The position numbers were made by a program, and so were the translations under genes. The notes under the pieces are model-generated. The model made no database searches, was not told where the DNA came from, and saw only the letters and a list, made by a program, of their open reading frames with translations. A stretch of 12,068 nucleotides of DNA from Flavicella sp037132785 (lineage in GTDB: Bacteria; Bacteroidota; Bacteroidia; Flavobacteriales; Flavobacteriaceae): the NCBI RefSeq assembly GCF_037132785.1, contig NZ_JBAHZZ010000084.1, forward strand, positions 1-12,068, read 5' to 3'. Numbering within the stretch: position 1 is the stretch's first letter; every line of letters begins with the position of its first letter. Of the stretch, positions 1-8,250 are shown in pieces.

Positions 1-2027
1 TTATCTTTATCTTCAGCTGCGCTACTTCCTACATCAATCTCATCGATGACTGTACTAACATAGTTTCTTCTGAAAGCCTGGACCCAACTATGCATGTTCT
101 CTTGTTGCTCTTGCCCAACCATTGCCGACATATTATGATCGCCGAAAGTGTTCTCGTAAGTAAAACGGTAATTAAACATTTTGGTCGTAAATTTATCATA
201 CCTATCAGTAAGCTCAGGAGTTAATGGACCCAATGTTTTCTCGTCATAGTTTCCCGTATTTACATTAAATTCATGATAATTGTAAGGTAGGTTCCATCTC
301 TTATTTGTGTGATTATCTAGATCATAATTGAATGAAGCATCAATTTTCAACCCTTTGACAAACGGAATTTTATAAGAGGCCGTAAAAGTAGTATATATAG
401 GAGTTTCAACAATGTTTTTATAGCCTCTTCGATCAAGCAATAACGGGTTCTCTCCAAGTCGTCCTGGAGCTATTAAACCGTTAGGATAAACAGCTGGTAA
501 CGTTGGAAGAGCCAGCAAAATGTTGTAAAAATTAACATAAGTTTCTTGAGATGCGTAATCTTTATCATTGTGTAAACCTGAAAGATTTGCTCCAATAGTC
601 AAATTATCCGTTAAATCAACATCTATCTTAACTCTCATACTATACGATTGGAACCTTGTGGGGTTGTTTTTATAATTACCTTCTTGATCTATATAAGAAA
701 AAGAAAGTAAATAATTAATTTTTTCTGAGCCACCAGATGCTGACATGCTCAAACGATGTTGCATTGGGTTTTTTTTCAATGTTTCGTCAGCCCAATTCGT
801 ATTCGGATACAAAATAAGATCAGAACCATCTTTGAATTTTTGAATAGCTTCTTCAGAATAATGTGGATTAAAACTACTCTCATCCGGTCTGCCTTGCGCA
901 TACCACTCTCCTTCATTATATGTTTTAGCATATATTGCCGAAGTCAACATATTCGGTATTTGCGTAGGGTTTGAGAAAGCTGTTTCAAAAGAGATATTAT
1001 AGACGGGTTTACCTTTCTCACCTCTTTTTGTAGTAATTATAATTACTCCATTAGCAGCACGGGCTCCATAGATTGCAGCTGAGGCATCTTTTAACACCGA
1101 AATATTTTCAATATCATCTGGATTTAACCGACTCATATTTCCACGCGGCACACCATCAATAATTATAAGAGGAGTATTGTCACCAAAAGTTCCTAATCCA
1201 CGAATTAAAATATTTGGATCATCATTTCCCGGTTCACCTGTCGTTTGGTTCGCTGTCAATCCAGGTAATCTACCTTGAAGGTTTGCAGATATATTCGCGT
1301 TAGGAGTATGTTGTAGCACCTCACCCTCTACAATTGAAACCGACCCTGTCAAGGTCTTCTTTGTTTTAGTACCGTAGCCTACAACAATTACCTCATCCAG
1401 ACTCTCTGAATCTGGTCCCATTGAAATACTAAATAGGGTACGACTACCCACTGTTAAAGTCTGCGTTTCATATCCTATATACGAGACGGATACTTGAGAA
1501 TTCTCGCTAGTGACATTCAAACTAAAATTTCCATCAAAATCTGAAGTAGTACCGTTATTGGTACCTACTTCAATAATAGTAGCACCAGGTAATTCGAATC
1601 CTGTTTCATCCAATATTTGACCTGAAATATTTATAGTCTGCTCTATATATGTACTAATTTCTGTTTTTTCTTTAAAAAAAATCGTGTTGTTTTCAGTTAG
1701 CTCAAAACTGAAATCAGTTGTAGCTAAGACAGTATCTATTAGCTTAGATATTTTTATCTCTCCTTTTTTTAATTGTAATTTTGGTGAATCTTTAAATAGG
1801 TCTTTTGGATAGATAAAATTAAAACAGGTCTGTTTCTCTATTATTTTAAACACATCGTCTACGGTAACCAGTTTCTTTTTTTCTATGATTACCTTTTTTT
1901 GAGAGAAATAATTTCCTGGGGTTAAGCTGAATATCGCAGTGCTTATAAAAAATATAAATATTTTCATACAAGTTTTTAAAAACCGCTTTCTCGCCAGAGA
2001 ACGGACATTAATTAAGTTAATTTTCAT
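1..2027 (-). CDS. SusC/RagA-family TonB-linked outer-membrane receptor with STN domain (3' end outside window)
   Basis: This is an uninterrupted frame of 675 codons running off the left edge, so the C-terminal barrel is missing. SusC proteins are TonB-dependent outer-membrane channels that import glycans or peptides with a SusD lipoprotein lid. Visible in order: a basic N-terminus and signal hydrophobic stretch (about residues 21-37, MKIFIFFISTAIFSL); an STN domain (about 54-112); a carboxypeptidase-D-like domain (about 129-205) with SDFDGNFSL and SYIGYE; a TonB-box-like segment DEVIVVGYGT (about 210-220); a plug with LQGRLPGL, ILIRGLGTFG, IIDGVPRG, VLKDASAAIYGARAANGVI and ITTKRG; then the first barrel strands. 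The STN domain marks a transducer-type SusC, which usually signals to a FecR/ECF-sigma pair; here only a FecR stub lies upstream. An alternative start is Met21 (position 1967), but a long basic n-region is common in STN-type SusC proteins. Any SusD would lie beyond the left edge. The substrate cannot be deduced. Confidence 0.95.
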   Translation of the reverse strand, partial: MKINLINVRSLARKRFLKTCMKIFIFFISTAIFSLTPGNYFSQKKVIIEKKKLVTVDDVFKIIEKQTCFNFIYPKDLFKDSPKLQLKKGEIKISKLIDTVLATTDFSFELTENNTIFFKEKTEISTYIEQTINISGQILDETGFELPGATIIEVGTNNGTTSDFDGNFSLNVTSENSQVSVSYIGYETQTLTVGSRTLFSISMGPDSESLDEVIVVGYGTKTKKTLTGSVSIVEGEVLQHTPNANISANLQGRLPGLTANQTTGEPGNDDPNILIRGLGTFGDNTPLIIIDGVPRGNMSRLNPDDIENISVLKDASAAIYGARAANGVIIITTKRGEKGKPVYNISFETAFSNPTQIPNMLTSAIYAKTYNEGEWYAQGRPDESSFNPHYSEEAIQKFKDGSDLILYPNTNWADETLKKNPMQHRLSMSASGGSEKINYLLSFSYIDQEGNYKNNPTRFQSYSMRVKIDVDLTDNLTIGANLSGLHNDKDYASQETYVNFYNILLALPTLPAVYPNGLIAPGRLGENPLLLDRRGYKNIVETPIYTTFTASYKIPFVKGLKIDASFNYDLDNHTNKRWNLPYNYHEFNVNTGNYDEKTLGPLTPELTDRYDKFTTKMFNYRFTYENTFGDHNMSAMVGQEQQENMHSWVQAFRRNYVSTVIDEIDVGSSAAEDKD

Positions 2028-2149
2028 AAATTTGTTTGATTTTAGTTATTACTCAGTTTAATTTGGTTAATACTCGATTTAAATGACACTCTAAACTCTA
2101 AGGAATGAAGCTCTTATATCGCTAAATATTTTATACTTCGTTCCTTTTT

Positions 2150-2380
2150 TTATTCTAAAATTACTTTTCCATTATATATCTCAAAGTTTTGGATACGCTT
2201 AAGTCTTTCTTGAAACTCTTGAATTTTTCTTAATACTCCTATGAATTCCACATCCTTTATAGCTTTATTCTTAAATATGACTTCAACATCATATCGGCGA
2301 GACAAAACAACTATCATTTCTTTGAGGGGAGTGTTTTCAATACCAGACGCCCTCTTTTAATAGATTTCCAATAAAACGAT
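2150..2380 (-). pseudogene. FecR-family anti-sigma factor, C-terminal relic (DUF4974 domain), frameshifted
   Basis: The frame 2150-2356 reads ENTPLKEMIVVLSRRYDVEV, then IFKNKAIKDVEFIGVL, and ends QNFEIYNGKVILE before a stop. This follows the pattern of the C-terminal domain of Bacteroidota FecR proteins (NTPL-E-L--L---Y-V-, F-N--L----F-G, then a final strand with GK-I-). Just upstream, another frame reads WKSIKRGRLV (about 2341-2370), which is the expected lead-in (W-GRLVFENTPL). The join needs one base restored near 2335-2341, so a single-base deletion is likely. Upstream of about 2380 no further FecR sequence is recognisable: the transmembrane segment and N-terminal sigma-binding part are missing. 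The stub lies 122 bases upstream of the STN-type SusC, the usual place for its FecR partner. It cannot work as an anti-sigma factor in this form. Confidence 0.75.
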
Positions 2381-2381
2381 A

Positions 2382-2587
2382 CTCTATATGAAATTTATAT
2401 TCAGAAAACTCTTGGTCTTAATAAATATGTCTAAAATCATCTTCAAGTTCCTGATAATCATCATAGTTCTTCGGAATAATCGTTTTTTACTCGAGAGGTA
2501 TTTATATAATTCTCTCCTTAAGATTACACTTTTGCAACCTTTCACAACTAATAAGACAAAAAAACATATCAAATATCTATTTTCACA
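2382..2587. other. Degraded sequence between FecR relic and dehydrogenase small subunit
   Basis: No intact gene is seen. Short open stretches exist in several frames on both strands (for example 2388-2639 plus and 2384-2572 minus), but none resembles a known family. One minus-strand frame (2340-2465, broken by a stop at 2418-2420) reads YDDYQELEDDFRHIY and then FSEYKFHIEYRF, which looks somewhat like protein but could not be assigned. The stretch most probably contains the decayed remainder of the FecR gene or of an adjoining gene, with several frameshifts. No convincing terminator follows the small-subunit gene here. Confidence 0.4.
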
Positions 2588-3211
2588 TTACAATGACCAA
2601 GCATTGCCAACTTCTTCAACAGAAATACAACCTTTATAATCACCCGGAATAGGATCGTAGCTCAATACCTCTTCACCTACTTTTTCTGATGTACAATATC
2701 CGTAAATTGAATAATATCTTACAAACAATAGAAACTTATATACATTATAAATATCCTTTTTATCTCTCAATACTTTATCAATAGGCTTTTTCTGAAATCT
2801 TAATATTTCTTTTGATTTTGATTCAGACAAATTAAAATACTGCGTCAATAATTCTTCAAATTCATCTTTTTTCCCATCTAATACAGAAATACCAAATTTT
2901 TCTTTAAAACGAGTTGCAAACAATTGTGCTCCATTTCTAAATAGCTTTTGATTTGATTCTTTTTCAATATCCTTAAACATCAAATCCATAAACTGAGGTA
3001 TATTTACATCCAATCCTCCGACAACAGCAGATTCAGGAATAATGACATCTACTAACTGAATAACCATTTTTTTCTCTTCAGCAGTAAAAAAAACAGGCTC
3101 CCAGGTAGAAACTTCAGTAGTACAAGAAGATAAAATACTTACTAAAGTAGGAGCTGCAACAGCATAACCCATACTCATTGTTAAATTTTTCAGTGCGGTT
3201 CTTCTATCCAT
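2588..3211 (-). CDS. Gluconate 2-dehydrogenase subunit 3 family protein, Tat-exported small subunit of GMC dehydrogenase
   Basis: Members of this family are the small, cofactor-free subunits that accompany membrane- or periplasm-bound GMC dehydrogenases and carry the complex through the Tat pathway. From Met at 3211 the protein is 207 residues. It begins MDRRTALKNLTMSMG (twin arginine at residues 3-4), followed by a short hydrophobic stretch and ILSSC, a plausible lipobox with Cys30, so a Tat-exported lipoprotein is likely. The mature part includes EKKMVIQLVDVIIPES near its start, typical of the family. The frame is open to 3241 (extra residues MRLMNFKKKI), overlapping the end of the GMC gene. 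I prefer 3211 because the twin arginine then sits next to the start, although 3232 and 3241 remain possible; the A-rich leader does not decide. It lies directly downstream of the GMC gene, presumably translated from the same message. Family confidence is high; substrate is unknown. Confidence 0.88.
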   Translation of the reverse strand: MDRRTALKNLTMSMGYAVAAPTLVSILSSCTTEVSTWEPVFFTAEEKKMVIQLVDVIIPESAVVGGLDVNIPQFMDLMFKDIEKESNQKLFRNGAQLFATRFKEKFGISVLDGKKDEFEELLTQYFNLSESKSKEILRFQKKPIDKVLRDKKDIYNVYKFLLFVRYYSIYGYCTSEKVGEEVLSYDPIPGDYKGCISVEEVGNAWSL

Positions 3212-3221
3212 AATTTTTTTT

Positions 3222-4907
3222 TTAAAATTCATTAATCGCATGGTTTACAGCACGTGCCGTCAAAGCCATATAGGTTAAAGATGGGTTCTGACATGCAGAT
3301 GAAGTCATACAAGCTCCATCAGTAACATATACATTTTTAACTGCGTGAATCTGATTGTGCTTATTTAATACCGATGTCTTAGGGTCTCTTCCCATCCTAG
3401 CTGTTCCCATTTCATGTATTCCTTTTCCTGGAACGGCTTCATTATTATGACCCGATACATTTTTGTATCCAGCTTTCTTTAGAATTTTAACCGCTTGATT
3501 CATCATGTCTTCTCGCATCTTCATTTCGTTTTCCTTAAACTCTACATCAAAATCTAGAGTAGGCAATCCCCATTCATCCAATTTTTCATAATTTAAGGAA
3601 ATTTTATTTTCATGATAGGGCAAACATTCTCCAAAAGCTCCCATACCAATACTCCAACTTCCAGGCTTTAACAACTTATCTTTTAGATCTTTTCCAAAAC
3701 TCAATTCAGCTACTGCATTTTGCCAATTTCCTCTTCTAGCACCTCCCTGATAGCCATAACCTCTTACAAAGTCTTTTTGTTTGGATTTTTCATCTACATT
3801 TTGGAATCTTGGAATATAAAAACCATTTGGTCTTCGTCCTTTATAATACATATCATCAAACCCTTCCACAATGGCAGAGGCACCAACTTGGTAATGATGA
3901 TCCATTATATTATGTCCCAACTCTCCAGAGTCATTTCCCATACCATTCGGAAAACGTTTTGATTTAGATTGCATTAAAATCGACGCAGAAGCAATTGCCG
4001 ATGCACAATTAAAAATGATATCCGCTTCAAAAAAGAACTTCTCTTTTGTGATTGCATCAATAACCCTAACTCCAGAAGCTTTTTTTGTTTTATCGTTATA
4101 TACGATCTCGTAAGCAATTGAGTTTGGTCGTAAGGTCATATTACCTGTACGTTCAGCTGCTGGAATTGTAGAAGAATTACTACTAAAATACCCGCCAAAA
4201 GGACAACCCCTACCACATCGATTTCTGTATTGACAATTTGATCTGCCTTTATGTTGTGCATTTCCTGTTAAATGAGCAACTCTTCCGATAGTCAATAAAC
4301 GATCGTCAAAGTTTGCCTCAATTTTATTTTGTAAATCTTTCTCTACGCAATTTAACTCCATAGGTGTTGAGAATTTACCATCAGGTAATTGTTTAAGCCC
4401 TAGGTTCTGACCTGAAACTCCAATATACCTTTCTATCTTATCATACCAAGGTGCAATATCCTTATAACGAATAGGCCAATCGACTCCATAGCCATCTTTT
4501 TTATTCGCTTCAAAATCCATTTCACTCAAGCGATACGTTTGCCTTCCCCACGTAATAGAGCGACCTCCAACATGGTAACCACGTATCCAATCAAATCTTT
4601 TTATTTCATTATAAGGATGCTTTACATCATCAACAAACCAATGAAACCATTGAGGGTTAGCTATGTATCCTAATCTGCATTGTTTAGGTTTACGCTCTGA
4701 AACTTTATTTAGAATTTTATTTCTGTATTTAAAATCCCAAGAGTCTTGATACATTGTTGGATAATCTTGAATATGCTTTACCATCCTTCCTCTTTCTAAA
4801 ACCAGTGTTTTTAAGCCGTTTTCACACAGTTCTTTTGCGGCCCAACCACCTGATATACCTGTACCTATTACAATGGCGTCAAATTTCTTATAAATCTTGT
4901 CAATCAT
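3222..4907 (-). CDS. GMC-family FAD-dependent oxidoreductase, catalytic subunit (glucoside 3-dehydrogenase-like)
   Basis: The enzyme has 561 residues, a normal length for the catalytic subunit of two- or three-subunit gluconate/glucoside dehydrogenases. Seen directly: the FAD dinucleotide fold G15-T-G17-I-S-G20 with acidic E38 at the end of the second strand (LVLERG); a cysteine cluster NCQYRNRCGRGCPFG in the middle; and the GMC C-terminal active site with His498 (GIHEMGTARMG) and Asn541 (ACQNPSLTYMALTARA). It has no signal of its own, which fits export by piggy-backing on the Tat-bearing small subunit encoded just downstream. Known relatives oxidise gluconate, 2-ketogluconate, sorbitol, or the C3 hydroxyl of glycosides. 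The DUF1080 gene and isomerase genes nearby favour 3-oxidation of a glycoside, but that is inference from context. Relatives usually pass electrons to a cytochrome c; no such subunit is encoded in this window. It is transcribed divergently from the AraC-type regulator gene. Confidence 0.92.
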   Translation of the reverse strand: MIDKIYKKFDAIVIGTGISGGWAAKELCENGLKTLVLERGRMVKHIQDYPTMYQDSWDFKYRNKILNKVSERKPKQCRLGYIANPQWFHWFVDDVKHPYNEIKRFDWIRGYHVGGRSITWGRQTYRLSEMDFEANKKDGYGVDWPIRYKDIAPWYDKIERYIGVSGQNLGLKQLPDGKFSTPMELNCVEKDLQNKIEANFDDRLLTIGRVAHLTGNAQHKGRSNCQYRNRCGRGCPFGGYFSSNSSTIPAAERTGNMTLRPNSIAYEIVYNDKTKKASGVRVIDAITKEKFFFEADIIFNCASAIASASILMQSKSKRFPNGMGNDSGELGHNIMDHHYQVGASAIVEGFDDMYYKGRRPNGFYIPRFQNVDEKSKQKDFVRGYGYQGGARRGNWQNAVAELSFGKDLKDKLLKPGSWSIGMGAFGECLPYHENKISLNYEKLDEWGLPTLDFDVEFKENEMKMREDMMNQAVKILKKAGYKNVSGHNNEAVPGKGIHEMGTARMGRDPKTSVLNKHNQIHAVKNVYVTDGACMTSSACQNPSLTYMALTARAVNHAINEF

Positions 4908-5042
4908 TTATTAATTTGTTTAAGTTAAGTTGTTAGATTGGTTAAATCAAACTACTTATAGTTTATAAAAAACAAATGCAAGTCATCCATTTTTTAATCT
5001 AAAATAACTAATTTACATAATATAAATGTTCAAATAAATTCA
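4908..5042. promoter_or_regulatory. Divergent intergenic region between dehydrogenase and AraC-type regulator
   Basis: These 135 AT-rich bases must hold the start signals of the minus-strand dehydrogenase operon and of the plus-strand regulator. On the minus strand a TTTG (4973-4976) and a TAGTTTG (4948-4954), 18 bases apart and 41 bases before the GMC start, weakly resemble the Bacteroidota TTTG / TAnnTTTG promoter; one base is missing from the -7 element and the spacing is slightly short. No good Shine-Dalgarno sequence precedes either gene. A 9-mer TGTTCAAAT (5027-5035) recurs before the next operon gene. An AraC protein encoded next to its divergent target commonly binds such a region, but no clear operator repeat is visible. 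Confidence 0.4.
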
Positions 5043-6071
5043 GTGATAAATAATAAACAAAAAATTCAACCCTACGAAGCAGAAGGTATCGTGTATCATG
5101 CCGACACCTGCCTTCCTTTAATTGACGCACACGAAAAAAAAAAACTTAAACTCAAAGCTCTTGCTCGGCATTCTTACCCAGGAGATCGACTCGATCACAA
5201 CACAATAGGGTTAAATAGTATCGGATACTGGGACGCAAGTAAGCCACAAGACTGGGGACTTGACTGGCATAGAAACGAAGGAATAGAGATTCATTTTTTA
5301 GAATCAGGCACAATGCCCTACGCTCAAGAAGGCAGAGAAACGATCTTAACCCCAGATCATTTAACTATCACAAGACCATGGGAAGCACACAAAGTCGGGA
5401 ACCCTAACGTTGGTGTAGGTAAGTTTTACTGGGTGATTATTGATCTCCAAGTAAGGAGACCTCATCAGGAATGGATATGGCCTAACTGGATTAACATGAC
5501 TCCGGATGATCTAGCGCGTCTAACTCAAATCTTACGTCAAAACAAGAGGTCTATCTGGAAAACAGACCAACGAGTAAGAAGCTGTTTTTCCAGAATTAAC
5601 AATGCTGTAAACACTGACAAAAACGGAAGTAATGCTTCTAGAATTCGACTATTAATAAACTACCTTTTAATACTGCTTTTGGATCTTCTAGATACCGGAG
5701 ACGTTGAGTTAAACGAAACCTTAACAGATAGTTCTCGGTCCGTTAGTTTCTTCTTAAGCGAACTAGAAAACAACCTCTCTGAGGAATGGACAATTGAAAA
5801 AATGACAAAATCCGTTGGTATAGGTCTTACCAGATTCACACACCATTGCAAACAACTGACCAATCTCACTCCTATGAAGTACTTGACAGTCAGAAGGTTA
5901 GAGTATTCAAAAAGACTCTTTCTTAAAAAACAAAATCTAACTATCGCAGAAGTGGCATACATGTGCGGATTCACAACAAGTCAATATTTCTCAACCGTTT
6001 TTAAGAAATATGAAAAATGCTCACCAAACGAATTCAAGCTAAGACCAGTTCCTAGCCAACACGGTGTTTAA
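5043..6071 (+). CDS. AraC-family transcriptional regulator with N-terminal cupin sensor
   Basis: This is a 342-residue protein with the usual layout of a sugar-sensing AraC activator. The N-terminal half contains a cupin-like ligand domain (about residues 73-137; GLDWHRNEGIEIHFLESG, then LTITRPWEAHKVG). The C-terminus has the two helix-turn-helix units: the first about 246-295 (WTIEKMTKSVGIGLTRFTHH) and the second about 296-335 with AEVAYMCGFTTSQYFSTVFKK and a SPNEF end motif. The start is a GTG at 5043: the frame is closed by a stop at 4995-4997, no upstream in-frame ATG exists, and the next in-frame ATG would remove part of the cupin domain. It sits between the divergent dehydrogenase operon and the sugar-processing operon, 78 bases before the latter, so it is the obvious candidate regulator of both, responding to a glycoside or its oxidised product. 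The effector is unknown. Confidence 0.92.
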   Translation: MINNKQKIQPYEAEGIVYHADTCLPLIDAHEKKKLKLKALARHSYPGDRLDHNTIGLNSIGYWDASKPQDWGLDWHRNEGIEIHFLESGTMPYAQEGRETILTPDHLTITRPWEAHKVGNPNVGVGKFYWVIIDLQVRRPHQEWIWPNWINMTPDDLARLTQILRQNKRSIWKTDQRVRSCFSRINNAVNTDKNGSNASRIRLLINYLLILLLDLLDTGDVELNETLTDSSRSVSFFLSELENNLSEEWTIEKMTKSVGIGLTRFTHHCKQLTNLTPMKYLTVRRLEYSKRLFLKKQNLTIAEVAYMCGFTTSQYFSTVFKKYEKCSPNEFKLRPVPSQHGV

Positions 6072-6107
6072 ATTATTTCACTGGTCAATTACAAACTTAA
6101 TAATCAC

Positions 6108-6125
6108 TTATTATTATTATTATTA
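6108..6125 (+). repeat. (TTA)6 trinucleotide repeat upstream of the sugar operon
   Basis: Six perfect TTA units lie in the 78-base gap between the regulator stop and the start of the exported TIM-barrel gene, ending 24 bases before the ATG. The repeat is clear in the sequence. Any effect of copy-number change on promoter spacing is speculation. Confidence 0.7.
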
Positions 6126-6149
6126 AATTTGTTCAAATGACTGAATCAC

Positions 6150-7070
6150 ATGAAAAGAAGAAATTTTATTATAAAAACTGCGCAAGCAAGTGCTGCAATA
6201 ACTTTTTCAACCATCAATTATGCTTTTTCCACAAAAGAAAAAGAGTTGTTTTTTGAAATTTCATTAGCTGAATGGTCTCTTCATCGTTCATTATTCGCAA
6301 ATAAAATAAACCATTTGGATTTTGCCAATATCGCTAAAAAATCAGGGTGTAACGGAGTAGAGTATGTCAATAGATTTTTCTTTGACAAAGCAAAAAACAT
6401 CTCTTATCTAAATGAAATGAACAGAAGAGCAAACACGGAAGGTGTAGAAAATGTTTTAATCATGATAGACAGAGAAGGTTCAATCGCAGACAAAAACACT
6501 AAAAAACGAAATCAAACAATTGAAAACCATTATAAATGGATCGATGCAGCACATCGTCTAGGGTGTCACGCAATACGTGTAAACTTAAGAGGAAACGGAA
6601 CAAAATTAGAAGTAGCAAAATCTGGTATTGAATCCCTTACAAAGCTTTCTGAATATGCACAAGGATCAAACATCAATATCTTGGTTGAAAACCATGGTGG
6701 ACTTTCATCAAATGGAGAATGGATGAAAGAAGTCTTTTCACAAATAAAAAGTCCAAATTGTGGTATTCTTCCAGATTTCGGTAACTTTTGCATCAGTCAT
6801 AACACATTTAATAAATGCATTGAAGAATACGATCGCTATAAAGGGATTCAAGAACTACTTCCTTTCGCAAAAGCGGTTAGTGCAAAATCTTCAGTTTTCA
6901 ACAAAAACGGAGATGAGTCTAAAATTGATTACTACAGAATTATGAAAATGGTAAAAGACTCTGGATATAGAGGGTTTATTGGTATTGAGTATGAAGGATC
7001 ACAGCACGATGAAATAAAAGGTATAGAACTCACAAGAAACCTGTTAATAAAGGCCGGTAAACAAGCATAA
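6150..7070 (+). CDS. Exported sugar phosphate isomerase/epimerase-like TIM-barrel protein
   Basis: The 306-residue protein belongs to the xylose-isomerase-like TIM-barrel superfamily. These are metal-dependent isomerases, epimerases or dehydratases acting on sugars; the superfamily name says little about the exact reaction. The N-terminus MKRRNFIIKTAQASAAITF is a twin-arginine-type or Sec-type export signal, so it probably acts in the periplasm. Barrel landmarks: SLAEWSLHRSL (first strand), GVEYVNRFF, AIRVNLRG, LVENHGG with the likely metal-ligand Glu, LPDFGNF with the likely ligand Asp, and IGIEYEG near the end with another likely ligand Glu. Where the cytosolic homologue has a His-Val-Lys-Asp strand this protein has AVSAKSSVFN, which I believe is usual for this exported subgroup. 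It heads the five-gene plus-strand operon. A role as hydratase or isomerase of a 3-keto-sugar intermediate is plausible but not shown. Confidence 0.87.
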   Translation: MKRRNFIIKTAQASAAITFSTINYAFSTKEKELFFEISLAEWSLHRSLFANKINHLDFANIAKKSGCNGVEYVNRFFFDKAKNISYLNEMNRRANTEGVENVLIMIDREGSIADKNTKKRNQTIENHYKWIDAAHRLGCHAIRVNLRGNGTKLEVAKSGIESLTKLSEYAQGSNINILVENHGGLSSNGEWMKEVFSQIKSPNCGILPDFGNFCISHNTFNKCIEEYDRYKGIQELLPFAKAVSAKSSVFNKNGDESKIDYYRIMKMVKDSGYRGFIGIEYEGSQHDEIKGIELTRNLLIKAGKQA

Positions 7071-7083
7071 ATTGATATCCAAT

Positions 7084-8248
7084 ATGGAAACAATAAATAA
7101 AAACAAACTTTTTCTAGCTTGCTGTATTGCTTTAATTACGACATCAATGACTTTTGCAATTAGAGTGCGTCTTGAAACTGTATTTGGTCATGAAGGGGTT
7201 GGCTTAACACTTGAGCAAATAGGGTATGCATTTACTCCTGCATTTTGGGGGTTCACCCTAGCTATGATAATTGGAGGGTCTCTTGTAGATTCTTTAGGAA
7301 TTAAAAAAAATACTTGGATCGCATTTATAATGCATGCTATTGGAATTATTTGGACCTTACTTGCAACTTCTATGACTTCTCTTTTCATGGCAACTCTATT
7401 TGTAGGAATTGGTAATGGTATGATAGAAGCTGCTTTAAATCCAATGATTGCTTCTATGTATCCTAAAAACAAAAATGTTAAATCGTTTTCATGTTTGGTT
7501 TCCTGGAGGCATTGTTATTGGCTCACTTACTGGATGGTTTATCATGGATGTCCTAAATCTAGAATGGCAAATAATGGTTGCTTTATTGTTTATCCCTTTA
7601 ATTATTTATGGTGTTCTATTTTATGGTCAAAAATTCCCTGTCACAGAACGTATTCAGCTTGGAATCAGTAAAGAAAAGATGATTTCAAGTCTCGGAAACC
7701 CCTTATTTATATTTATGGTGTTTTGTATGCTCTTAACTTCTGCATCTGAACTAGGAACCACTCAAAGAATTGAATCACTACTTAAAACCTCTGTAGATTC
7801 TCCATTGTTAGTACTAGCATTTATAAACGGAATCATGGCACTTGGTAGATTGTCTGCTGGAAAAGTTGTTCATAAACTTAAGCCAACAGGAATGTTAATG
7901 TATTCTGCGATATTTACTCTGATTGGTCTTTGGTTATTAACGATTACTTCCGGAGGAATGACTTTTGTTGCAGCTACAATATTTGCCGTTGGAGTTACTT
8001 TCTTTTGGCCAACCATGCTAGGTTTTGTAGCAGAATATTTACCCCAGACTGGTGCACTCGGACTTTCTATTATGGGAGGAGCTGGAATGTTGTCTGTTTC
8101 TATTGTACTTCCTATCATGGGAAAACTCATGGATAATGCAAAGGAGTTACAAGCACTAAGAGCTATGTCTATCCTTCCAGTGATACTTATTATATGCTTT
8201 ATAGGACTTAATCTCTATATGAAGAAAATAGAAATTGTAAAAAAATAA
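7084..8248 (+). pseudogene. MFS sugar transporter, split by one frameshift in an A-run
   Basis: Two overlapping frames together encode one major facilitator transporter of about 387 residues. The first frame (ATG at 7084; a TTG at 7072 is also open) covers the first four or so membrane helices, ending correctly at NPMIASMYPKNK. The second frame takes over at MLNRFHVWFPGGIVIGSL and covers the remaining helices to 8248. The break lies in the AAAAA run at 7471-7475: dropping one A gives continuous PKNKMLNRFHVW; loss of two bases (a Thr codon) is the other reading. Left as is, the first frame continues out of frame to a stop at 7669-7671. The helices on both sides look well preserved, so the event is recent or a sequencing error. 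Relatives occur in Bacteroidota sugar-degradation clusters; here it would import the mono- or keto-sugar produced outside the cytoplasm. It starts 13 bases after the preceding gene and ends 2 bases before the next. Confidence 0.85.
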
Positions 8249-8250
8249 AA

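Noticed and set aside
756..974. 72-residue plus-strand open frame
   Set aside because: It lies antisense inside the well-supported SusC plug/barrel coding region and has no family features; a shadow frame.
2340..2465. Minus-strand acidic peptide-like frame (YDDYQELEDDFRHIY, then FSEYKFHIEYRF)
   Set aside because: It is broken by a stop and overlaps the FecR relic frame; it matches no family I know, so I only mention it in the degraded-region entry.
2388..2639. 83-residue plus-strand open frame
   Set aside because: It is antisense to the degraded region and to the 3' end of the small-subunit gene, with low-complexity AT-rich composition; not a credible gene.
5660..5974. 104-residue minus-strand open frame
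   Set aside because: It is fully antisense to the helix-turn-helix half of the AraC regulator; a shadow frame.
6108..6125. (TTA)6 as a phase-variable promoter spacer
   Set aside because: The repeat is real, but no promoter elements could be placed around it, so phase variation is not supported.
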